Source: Odontesthes bonariensis | Lineage: Eukaryota; Chordata; Actinopteri; Atheriniformes; Atherinopsidae | DNA length: 64,000 nucleotides | Assembly (NCBI RefSeq): GCF_027942865.1 | Contig: NC_134509.1 | Span: 24,176,697 to 24,240,696 of the forward strand | Reading direction: 5' to 3' | Shown: positions 1 to 9,505 of the stretch, piece after piece | Layout: every line of letters begins with the position of its first letter | Numbering within the stretch: the stretch's first letter is position 1 | Made by a program: the position numbers and the translations under genes | Notes under the pieces: generated by a model | Told to the model about the DNA's origin: nothing | The model's database searches: none | What the model saw: only the letters and a program-made list of their open reading frames with translations

Positions 1-272
1 AGTCCAGCGAAGCTGCATTTTGAAAATACACAGGTAAAAAGTCCCAACCCTTTTCTTCACTTTCCCCCCGAAGGCACGCCTCTAGAGTACATGAACGCGC
101 ACGAGCACGAAGGTGCATGAGCGCTGTTCTGACAGCAAGCATCGATCGTTGCCGTATTTAGTATTTAGTATATGCTAACTATACGTTTAATAATGCTAGG
201 TGCTAGCCAAGCTGGCTCTTGTTTAGCTTCCTGCCAAGCTTCGTTCACGGAGCAGGGTACGCGCACAGGGCG

Positions 273-303
273 AAGGAGGGGGAGGGGGAGGGGGAGGGAG
301 GAG
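273..303. repeat. G-rich (GGGGGA)n low-complexity tract
   Basis: The plus strand is a run of short G blocks separated by single A residues. It could form a G-quadruplex, but nothing else marks it as functional. Confidence 0.7.
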
Positions 304-328
304 CAGATTGCAGTTTGATAGACGGCAT

Positions 329-375
329 CAGTATCCAATCATTGTGAACGGTCCGTTCACAATGATTGGATACTG
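329..375. repeat. Perfect 47-nt palindrome (23-bp arms, 1-nt centre)
   Basis: Arms 329-351 and 353-375 are exact reverse complements around the single base at 352. The left arm starts CAGTATCCAATCATTGTGAA. No gene or target duplication is attached to it. It may be the fused ends of a small DNA transposon, since nearby elements are foldbacks, but this is inference. Confidence 0.85.
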
Positions 376-522
376 TTTTTCCTAGATTGTACGTTCTAGA
401 GGCCACTAAAACTTTTCATATTTGTGTCAAAGCTTTTAATTAATTGGTTGCAATGAGGGTGTGAAGAGTATTTCAAGCAATATGTAAAAAAATGTTCCAG
501 AAAAAGATCCCCTACCCCGCCT

Positions 523-1185
523 TTAAAGGATAAGACCGGTTTTTTGACATTGGGCCCTTGATTTCACATTATAACATGATGTTCTACTCACCCCTGCTTG
601 TTGTTGGTCATTTGGAGCTGTTCCGAAGATATTCGCGAGGCGTCCGGCTGCTCTCTTGAGATATTCGGCCATGAAACGGTTTCCTATGGGCAAGCTTATA
701 CAGGTACAAACTATGCTGTTTATAATTTATTAATTACTCTACACCAGCACTGATAACGTGGAGGTGCGTCGCTTACTTAAAAAAATCCGGGTTACTAATT
801 TTGAATTTTAGCCGAATGAATAAATAGGCAGCAGGTCTGTGGGCTGCCTGTGGCAGTAGCACGACGATGACGTCAGTAACACCCACTTTACGACAAAAAA
901 ATCAAAATTACAATAACCCGGATTTTTTTAAGTAAGCGACGCACCTCCACGTTATCAGTGCTAGTGTAGAGTAATTAATAAATTATAAACAGCATAGTTT
1001 GTGCCTGTATGAGCTTGCCCATAGGAAACCGTTTCATGGCCGAATATCTCAAGAGAGCAGCCAGACGCCTCGCGAATATCTTCGGAACAGCTCCAAATGA
1101 CAAACAACAAGCAGGGGTGAGTAGAACATCATGCTATAATGTGAAATCAAGGGCCCAATGTCAAAAAACCGGTCTTATCCTTTAA
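523..1185. mobile_element. Foldback MITE bounded by TTAA, 663 bp
   Basis: The left arm (about 523-795) and the right arm (about 912-1185) are near-perfect reverse complements, differing by a few substitutions. The arms are separated by a loop of roughly 115 bp. Both ends are TTAA followed inward by AGGATAAGACCGG. It has no coding capacity. The TTAA boundary suggests mobilisation by a piggyBac-type transposase. The termini share the TTAAAGG start with the repeats at 3016, 18188, 41191, 56993 and 58100. Confidence 0.8.
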
Positions 1186-2240
1186 TTCATTCACATTCAG
1201 ATCTTCATTTTTTTCATCATGAGCCCACAAAAATACGGATTAGAAAATTTATTGGATCTAAAAGGACAAGCCGCCTCCTCTTTCTGCACGTCTTTGTATC
1301 TCACATGACTTCGCTTGCCACTCTTGATAATTATTCCTTGGCCAGAGGCAGACATGCTTGTCAAATTTCATATAAATTCATTGTTAATTTTGTGTAAGAT
1401 TCTGTGGATAGATGAAACCAACAATTGTTGCCCACTACACGTCTTCTCATCTGTTCCTTTCCACATCTGAGATAATGAAGTGTTCACAGATAAAAAATCT
1501 GTGCCCGCCTCACTCAGAAAGTACACACAAGCGCGTACACACCAATGTATGGAGTGTCAGCCCTTTTGGAATGTGTAATTTCAAATACTGTGCCTGACGA
1601 CCTGAGATCCAGTCTACGGTCATTATAAAGACATGCTGCTGCCAAAGCACTTGTGGGAAACGAACACACACACCGAAGGAGAAAAAGACAGCATAGGGTT
1701 ATAACTGCTGCCATTCGTCTTTTAGTCTTTATGAATTATAGATAAAGTATGAATTGAGCCGCAACAAATAAATCTTAACAGCACTAAAACTTGCCTTTAA
1801 CTGTCCGTAAATAAATATTCGTACCGCAGTAGTCATCGTCGTCAAGGAGCTTGTTGACAGCATTCAATTGCAAACGATAAAGTGCAGTATAATGATGCGT
1901 ATAGTGCTAGCCTTGAGTCCATGAAATTCATCTTGAGAATTCACTTCGACTAAGCACATAGATGACTAACTTAAAAAAAAACATAATCGATTTGACAGCA
2001 CATTGCCACTAATACAGATAGAGGAACTTACTGCAAATGACAACTTAAGTGTTTTAAAGGAAAACACCCGTTTTTTTCTAAACGATTATCCTTGACCTCA
2101 GTGGAAAGCATCATGAGGTCAACCAAGGATGGTTAATGAGGTCTTTGGAAGAGTCAACCATGCTAGAGAGAGAGTACACCAAAATGTGCTCTCAGCTGAG
2201 ATGTGGATCTGCAGTCCTGACACTACAGCTGAAAAAAATA
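1186..2240. other. No gene recognised
   Basis: Only short frames without family resemblance are present. The stretch separates the foldback MITE from the BEL/Pao insertion. Confidence 0.6.
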
Positions 2241-2245
2241 CAAAG

Positions 2246-2666
2246 TGTTGGTGCCATTTTCTATTCAATAATTTATGTTCATATTTAGTTATTATTCTTT
2301 GGGCATATTTAGTATTTGTGTATTACAGCATATTTATGTTGGCATTATATCTGCATTACTATATAATTTGCCCTTAGTATAATCTGCATTCAGTTTAATA
2401 CTTAGAATGTCTAGAATGTATATCCAATAGGAACTTACGCTGAGCAATGACGTTTTGGAGCTCGCGCATCTGTTGAATGTAAAAAACTCCTGTGTGTTTG
2501 TTATGTTTGAGATCTTCAGTAAAGACGTGGGCGAACACACCGTTTTCTACCGTCGTTCAAACTTTAACACGAGTAGACTCGTTTATTCCGTCTGACTGAG
2601 TGGTTATTTGCATGAATCTCAAGAAATAAATGGTCAAGAATTCAAAACGGACATTTAGCCACTACA
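2246..2666 (+). repeat. 5' LTR of the BEL/Pao element
   Basis: The LTR is 421 bp, with TGTTGG and CACTACA ends and a polyadenylation signal AATAAA at 2625-2630. It differs from the 3' LTR by three substitutions, a shorter A run (6 against 10) and one 1-bp indel. That indicates a recent insertion. Confidence 0.95.
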
Positions 2667-3558
2667 TTAAGTAGAAAACAGTCGCCGAGGGCGAGAGAAG
2701 AATCGTGGAAAACGGAGGAAAGCTTCGCATGCGTTGGTCACGCGTTCATGAAGAAAGGAGAAGCACTGAGCGCAGTGCACAAAGAAGGACTGAGCACAGT
2801 GCACAGATAAGCAGTGAGCGCGGCTTGAGGAGGAGCCAAGCGCGGTGCACAATCGGATTTCAAGACAACTTCAATGATGACGACGGGATGAGTACAAAAA
2901 TGTCACACTTGAATGAACAAATAAGAAATGCTTCAGACTTGCAAGCAATGTCGAAAAACGGACGATTGTTTCACTGTAATGCTGACGCCAAGATAACGTG
3001 GCTGAGTCATCATATTTAAAGGGGTAGTTCGCCATTTTGCACATTAAGCCCTGTTTTTAGGTAGTCTGGGGTGAATTATAGATGTTCTGATCACAATTTG
3101 GACATTTGGTGCTGAACGGAGCATTAAGGTATCCACTGCTGCAGCCCCCCCACCTTTGCATTGAGTCAATGACCACTCAAGCAAACAATCATAAAACGTC
3201 ATTAAACTTTCGTTTGCAGAGACATGAAACTCACCGTGTGGTCTGTGGTGGACAGCGATACGTTGGCTCGAAAATCACCGCGAAATAGCTTCCAGAGAAG
3301 TTATATTACCATTATTGTCCGTCTTCATTGATTTGTATTGTACACAAACAACGCACTATCGCCACCTAGAGGCTGGATGTCTTGCTGCTGCTATTCAACG
3401 GTGACCGGAAAAATAGGTCCACCAAATGCTAAAACAACTGTTAGAAGGCACATTTCGCTGCGATTTTAAGATTAAAGGAAACCTTATTTGGATTTCAGAA
3501 GTTCATAAGAGTTTGCTGAGACGTATCTAACAGAAATAGCCATTCAAAATGTCTGAAG
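2667..3558 (+). other. BEL/Pao leader between 5' LTR and gag
   Basis: This 0.9-kb leader lies between the LTR and the first gag frame. I could not identify a convincing tRNA primer-binding site right after the LTR. The 104-residue frame at 2705-3019 has no recognised family. A MITE-like terminus sits at 3016 inside the leader. Confidence 0.55.
3016..3090 (+). repeat. MITE-like terminus (TTAAAGGGGTAG...) inside the BEL leader
   Basis: TTAAAGGGGTAGTTCGCC is followed by ATTTT...ACATTAAGCCC, resembling the left end of the 58100 foldback and the end sequences at 18188 and 41191. I found no matching right end before gag. This is either a truncated MITE captured by the retrotransposon or a chance resemblance. 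Confidence 0.4.
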
Positions 3559-4590
3559 ATGGAAAAAAACATGGACTGCAATGTCGAGCTAGACACTAAA
3601 AGAAGGATCAAGTTAACTCCAAAGGCCTTAGAAGAGAAACTTGATAAGCAAATGACTCTAAGAAAACGTATTTTAGCACACCTTGTCTCCAAAGCAGAGG
3701 AAATTGAGAATCTAATGAGTAATGATTCCAATGCACTTGCAGTAGAAAAGGATCATCTTCGAGAATACTCAAAATTACTGAATGAGTTTATTGAAGTGAA
3801 TAGAACAGTAAATGACCTGTTGCCAGACGAAGAAAGAAAAGCTGACCAGCAGTATTGTGGTGAGCCTAATATCGCCAAGTATGAGAACTTTTTGACCACG
3901 TTGGAGCAGTGGATAATAGAAGTGAAACAGCAAGCCAAGGCCGCTCATGAACAGGCTGTGACTGAATATGATGCTCCAAAGGATGGCGCAATAACACAGC
4001 AGGGTGAGTCTGATGGTGAAGAGCCTGCTATTGAAGAGGTGCAGCCGGATGACAGTGCGTCTATGGTGCACCAAAAGCATGCTTCAGTCCCAGCACGAAG
4101 TGTATGCAGTAGACACTCAAGGGTGTCCAATGCGTCATCTCATGCATCGTCTGTGCGTAAGAAAGAGGAAGCTCACAGAGCAGCTTTACTGGCGCGTGCA
4201 GCCGCACTTGAGAAGAAAGAAGCACTGCAGTTGCAAGAGGCTCAAATGGAAGCACAGCTGAAGTTACAGAGAATTCAGATGAAAACTCAAATGGAGAAGC
4301 TTGAATTCGAGACTGCTCTCGCAGAGTCCTCAGCAAAGCTACAGGTTCTGGAAGAATACGAGAACATGGAAGATGGGATGAATTCATACCTCAACAAGAA
4401 CATGCATGCAGCTACGACCATCCCACGTCATGGTCCAGATGTCAGGCCAAAATCGACTAGCTTTCCTCGAGTTATCCCAGATAACAGTGCGTTTCATGTT
4501 CCAGCTAGGCACACGCCTCGTGTGCATGTGAAAAAAGAAAACGACGATGTTGCAGACACGTCCTGGTGCAAGGCAAGTTTAACTCGGTGA
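3559..4590 (+). pseudogene. BEL/Pao gag, N-terminal part
   Basis: The 343-codon frame is rich in charged heptads. Lys/Glu/Gln-rich coiled-coil stretches lie at about residues 10-130 and 200-275, as in the N-terminal part of BEL/Pao polyproteins that precedes DUF1759. It ends in TGA at 4588-4590, and the continuing gag sequence is in the next frame. So this is the broken first segment of one gag-pol rather than a complete protein. An ATG at 3549 is in another frame and closes quickly. Confidence 0.75.
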
Positions 4591-4591
4591 A

Positions 4592-4980
4592 GTGATATTG
4601 AAACAGAAGGATATCACTGAGATGTTAGTTACACAACAAAGGCTAGCCAACTTACCTCAACGCAAAGTTCCTGAATTCAGTGGCGATCCCCTTGAGTTCC
4701 TGCCGTTCCTGAGGGCGTTCGAGCACATCATTCACAATCGAACAGACAACGATGCAGATCGTCTGTATTATTTAGAACAATTCACCATAGGTGAGCCGAG
4801 AGAATTGGTGAGAAGTTGCCAACACATGAACGCACAACAAGGCTACAAGGAGGCAAGAAAGCTCTTGACTTATCACTATGGCAACGAACAGAGAATAGCT
4901 GCAGCCTATGTCGACAAGGCTGTCAAATGGCCTCAAATCAAAGCAGAAGATGCAAAGTCACTACATAGCCTCTATCTTTC
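4592..4980 (+). pseudogene. BEL/Pao gag, DUF1759 segment (second frame)
   Basis: The residues around LPEFSGDPLEFLPFLRAFE are the typical start of DUF1759, the gag-like domain of BEL/Pao elements. The similarity continues to about 4975-4982, where it jumps to the third frame. What follows in this frame (to 5179) is out-of-frame reading. The break implies an indel in the pyrimidine-rich stretch near 4975. Confidence 0.8.
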
Positions 4981-6821
4981 TTACTGGGTGCAACAATGTT
5001 ATAAACGACTTGGAGTACCAAGAGGAAATGAACAGCCCGAGAAATCTTCGGCTCGTTGTCCACAAGTTGCCCTTCAGGCTTCGCGAAAGATGGAGAGTCG
5101 TAGCTTTCGACATCCAAGAGAAAGAACGAAGAAGAGCCGACTTCGCAGATCTTGTGGGGTACATCAACAGACAAGCTAAGATAGCTTCAGACCCACTGTT
5201 CGGTGATGTCAAAGACCCTTCTGACGTCAAAGAAAGGAGTAAGTTCAGCGCCAAACCTGCTATGAGCCGACTGAAAAGAACCACTGGCCTAGCTACAAGT
5301 GTAACGCCAGCTGACGATTCCTCTGAATCAAGAAAGACCAAGCAGACTAGCAATGCATTTCAAGAGCCATGTCTGTACTGCAACAAGGGACACACTCTGA
5401 GTGCATGCTACAAAATCAGAAGTCTGCCGAATAAAGAAAGAATCGAGTTCCTTAAAGGAAAAGGTCTTTGTTTCGGGTGTCTGACACAAGGGCACATGGG
5501 AAAAGATTGCAAAAAGAAAGCCACGTGTGAAGTTTGCAGCAAGAAACACCCTACTCTGCTCCACACGAAAAGAGAGGAAGATGGCAACCAAGCAACTGCC
5601 AAGCCTGAGAAGCCAAGTGAAGGCTCCACCAGTGAACTCTCAGCAGTCACTGGGGCCGGAGGCAGCGACTGTATCCTTTCCATTGTGCCAGTGCGCATTA
5701 AATCCAAGAAGAGCAACAACACCATAGAAACGTATGCGTTCATGGACTCAGGCAGTTCAGCAACGTTTTGTTCCGAACGATTGATGAGGCGACTTGGTGT
5801 CAATGGTAAGAGGACTCAAGTGCTACTCCGTACCATGGGCCAGGAGAAACCTGTGTCCTGCTTCGTCCTCTCAGATCTGGAGGTGTGCGGTCTGACAGAG
5901 AGCAAGTACATCAGCCTGCCAGATGTTTACACCCACACGGACATACCTGTTACAAAGGAGAATGTTCCTGTGGAGAAAGACCTGGAAAGATGGCCGTATC
6001 TGCGGAAAGAAGTGCGGCTACCACAGATCGACGCAGATGTGGAGATGCTCATTGGAATGAATGCTCACTCTGCAATGGAGCCGTGGAAGATAATCCACAG
6101 TCAAAACGACGGGCCTTATGCCATAGAGACAATCCTTGGCTGGGTAGTAAATGGCCCTCTGAAGAAAGACAATGACCACAAGCCAAGTCACTTCAGTCAT
6201 GGTGCTTCAGTCAACAGAGTGTCTGTCAGCAGTGTGGACATCATGCTGTTGCGGCAGTACAATCACGACTTTCCAGAGCAAGCCTGCGAAGAGAAGTCTG
6301 AAATGTCGCGAGAGGACATCCAATTCATGCAGTGTGTGACTGAGACCACTAAGAAAATTGATGGACACTACTGCATCGGTATGCCTCTTAGGAACAAAGA
6401 CGTTGTGATGCCTAACAACAGGTGTGTTGCTGAGCAACGAGCATCGAGCCTGAAAAGGAAACTCGCTAAGAACCCCAGCTTCCACAATGACTACACAGCC
6501 TTCGTGGCAGACCTGCTGAGCAAAGGCTACGCAGTGGAAGTCCCTGCCAACGAGCACAACCGCAACGATGGTCGAGTATGGTATATTCCCCATCATGGCG
6601 TGATCCATCCGCAGAAAGGGAAATTGCGGGTTGTTTTTGATTGTGCCTCCTCGTTCCAAGGGAGGTCGCTGAACGAGGAGTTGTTACAGGGGCCGGACCT
6701 CACAAATAGTTTGGTTGGAGTCCTGACAAGATTTCGCCACGACCACGTCGCACTCATCTCAGACATTGAGGCGATGTACCACCAGGTGAGAGTCCCTGAG
6801 GAAGATTCCGATCTTTTGTAA
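4976..6821 (+). pseudogene. BEL/Pao gag C-terminus, protease and start of reverse transcriptase
   Basis: This long frame carries in order: the end of the gag-like domain; zinc knuckles around 5370-5570, including a canonical CX2CX4HX4C (CFGCLTQGHMGKDC); an aspartic protease motif FMDSGSSATF near 5740; and the reverse transcriptase start, with VFDCASSF and the motif A region ISDIEAMYHQV near 6770. The protein stops at TAA 6819-6821, inside the RT. The same frame continues beyond this stop with conserved RT sequence, so a point nonsense mutation is the likeliest cause. Confidence 0.9.
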
Positions 6822-8640
6822 TTCCTCTGGTGGTCAGAGGGAGATCTGAACCAGCCTCTGCGTGAGTACAAGATGGTTGTCCACTTGTTTGGGGCCAAGT
6901 CCAGCCCGAGCTGTGCCAACTACGCTTTGCGGCGGACTGCAGAGGATGGAAAAGATAGGTCATCACCTGAGGCAGTAACCACAGTTCTCAAGCACTTCTA
7001 CGTAGACGACTGTCTTGTCTCAGTGTCCGACGAGAAGAAGGCTACTTCTTTGACCAAAGACCTCATTGCACTCAGTGCGAGTGGAGGATTTCATTTGGCA
7101 AAATGGTCTAGCAACAGCCGTGAAGTATTGTCATCACTTCCCGAACATGAGCGTGCGAAGGAGATCAAGAATCTAGATCTGGACAGGGATGAGTTACCCA
7201 TGGAGAGGGCACTTGGAGTGGACTGGTGCATCGAATCAGATTCCTTCAAGTTCCGCATCCTTGTGAAGAACATGCCTGTCACCAGAAGGGGTATCCTATC
7301 AGTCGTAAGCTCAATTTACGACCCCCTTGGCTTCCTGTCGCCGTTCATTCTTCTCGCCAAGACCATTGTGCAGAATCTCTGCCGAATGAAACTTACTTGG
7401 GATGATGAGGTTCCTGAAGACTTAGCAAACGGATGGTTTGCCTGGCTGTCTGACTTGAGCCGGTTCACCAGCTTCTCTGTCAAGAGGTGCATCAAACCAG
7501 AGGGATTTGGTCCAGTAGCGTCAGCACAGCTGCACCATTTCTCTGACGCTAGCGAGAAGGGCTATGGTGTTGTCAGCTACATTCGCATCAAGAACAGCCA
7601 CGGACAAGTCCATTGCTCGTTTCTTCTTGGAAAATCAAGAGTGACGCCGCTCAAGCCAGTCACCGTGCCACGTCTCGAGTTGACCGCGGCTACCATTGCG
7701 GTAAAAATGGACAAGCTCCTGAAGCAAGAACTTCGGATGGACCTCAAAGAGTCCGTGCTATGGACAGATAGCACCACTGTCCTCCGATACATTGACAATG
7801 ACGGCGCTCGTTTTAAAACCTTTGTGGCGAATAGAGTGTCGACAGTCAGAGAGAACACAAGGCCAGCACAGTGGAGATATGTCAGCACGTCTTCTCATCC
7901 AGCCGACCATGCATCACGAGGAATGAAGGCAGAGCACTTCATGAAGTGTCAGAGTTGGATAGAAGGACCTGACTTCCTTTCCAAGGATGAGTCTCACTGG
8001 CCGGTCCTCTCAGAGTTCTCAAGAAATGTAAGTGAGGATGATGCAGAGGTGAAGCGCAAGACCAATGTGAACATCATCAATGCCGTCAACTCAAGCACAG
8101 ACCCTCTCTTCAAGCTGATTCATCATTACTCCAACTGGCACAGTTTGAGGAAGGCCATCGCCTGGATGTTGAGGCTGAAAGAGTTGCTTAAAAATCAGTG
8201 CGAAAGAAGGAAGATCTTTGAGTCTCAAACCCAGTCTCAAGACAGTCAAGATGTGAAACTCAAGATCATTGAAGACCACATGCAGAAGTGGAGATCTGGT
8301 CTAAAAGGAACCCATCTGACTATCAAGGACATCAGGAGAGCAGAAACTGCTATCATCCAGTTCAGCCAAAGGCAAACCTTCCTTGAGGAGCTTTGTGCGC
8401 TGCAGAAGGGTGATACGATCAGGAGAAGCAGTTTTATCGTCAGATTGGATCCTTTCCTCCAAGATGGTGTCCTCCGGGTTGGTGGAAGACTGCACCAGGC
8501 AGCCTTGCCGGAACACACAAAGCATCCAGCTATTCTAGCCAAGAACCACCATGTCACAACTCTGATCATCAGGAACGCACATGAGGAGACCGGACATGGA
8601 GGGAGGAACCAAGTTTCAGAAAGAAGATCTGTACTGCAAA
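6822..8640 (+). pseudogene. BEL/Pao reverse transcriptase, RNase H and half of integrase zinc domain
   Basis: The frame continues from the nonsense codon. It holds the RT catalytic YVDD (near 7000), the BEL/Pao RNase H with its acidic residues (HHFSDASE, PRLELTAA, LWTDSTT, PADHASRG) and then the start of the integrase zinc-binding domain, with His residues in [19 protein letters not shown] (about 8540-8600). The Cys pair that completes this H2C2 domain is missing. After GGRNQV the frame runs into unrelated residues and stops at 8672. This marks a deletion junction near 8605-8615. Confidence 0.9.
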
Positions 8641-8952
8641 AGAAGATGGAGGCAGGTGCAGTATATCTCTGACATCTTTTGGAAGCGTTGGTCAGGAGAA
8701 TACTTGCCCCTCTTACAAGAACGGCAGAAGTGGCTGGAAAAGAAGAGAAACGTGAAAGAGGGTGACGTCGTACTCATAGTGGATGAAAGGGCTCCAAGAG
8801 GGTCCTGGTTGATGGGAAAAGTGGAGAAGACCATCCCCGATGCCCAAGGGTTTGTTCGTCGGGTCATCGTGAAAACGAAGACCAACACACTTGTGAGACC
8901 CATCGACAAGCTGTGTCTCTTGCTGGAGATGGAAGAATCTCATGGACAATGA
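8614..8952 (+). pseudogene. BEL/Pao C-terminal DUF5641
   Basis: The sequence reads [17 protein letters not shown], then [12 protein letters not shown], and [10 protein letters not shown] near the end. This is the DUF5641 domain that follows the integrase core in BEL/Pao polyproteins. It is in a different frame from the upstream pol. The whole DDE integrase core that should precede it is absent. Confidence 0.9.
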
Positions 8953-9076
8953 AAGACATCTGTTCAGTTAATTTACAGCCCTGCATTTAAGTAATGGGGA
9001 TTTGAGTATAGAAAAGGACTCTTTATTTAGTTTAGTGTAATTGTCATCCCCATGATGAGCAATTAGGGGCCGGAAA

Positions 9077-9500
9077 TGTTGGTGCCATTTTCTATTCAAT
9101 AATTTATGTTCATATTTAGTTATTATTCTTTGGGTATATTTAGTATTTGTGTATTACAGCATATTTATGTTGGCATTATATCTGCATTACTATATAATTT
9201 GCCCTTAGTATAATCTGCATTCAGTTTAATACTTAGAATGTCTAGAATGTATATCCAATAGGAACTTACGCTGAGCAATGACGTTTTGGAGCTCGCGCAT
9301 CTGTTGAATGTAAAAAAAAAACTCCTGTGTGTTTGTTATGTTTGAGATCTTCAGTAAAGACGGGGCGAACACACTGTTTTCTACCGTCGTTCAAACTTTA
9401 ACACGAGTAGACTCGTTCATTCCGTCTGACTGAGTGGTTATTTGCATGAATCTCAAGAAATAAATGGTCAAGAATTCAAAACGGACATTTAGCCACTACA
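9077..9500 (+). repeat. 3' LTR of the BEL/Pao element
   Basis: The LTR is 424 bp and pairs with 2246-2666. It is preceded by the purine-rich AGGGGCCGGAAA and followed by the second copy of the target duplication CAAAG. Confidence 0.95.
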
Positions 9501-9505
9501 CAAAG

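Larger units (their letters stand above)
2246..9500 (+). mobile_element. BEL/Pao LTR retrotransposon, complete length but defective
   Basis: Two near-identical LTRs (2246-2666 and 9077-9500) start TGTTGG and end CACTACA. They are flanked by a 5-bp target duplication CAAAG (2241-2245 and 9501-9505). The interior reads gag-like DUF1759, CCHC knuckles, aspartic protease, BEL/Pao-type reverse transcriptase, RNase H, half of an integrase zinc-binding domain and DUF5641, all on the plus strand. This domain order is diagnostic of BEL/Pao. A purine-rich tract (9064-9076) abuts the 3' LTR. The coding region carries two frame changes, one in-frame stop and a deletion of the integrase core, so it is not autonomous. 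Confidence 0.95.

Noticed and set aside
2667..2700. tRNA primer-binding site after the 5' LTR
   Set aside because: No segment matching a tRNA 3' end (TGG start) could be recognised directly after the LTR.
6819..6875. Programmed stop-codon readthrough within the BEL polyprotein
   Set aside because: The stop lies inside the conserved RT, not at a gag-pol border, and other lesions exist; a random nonsense mutation is simpler.
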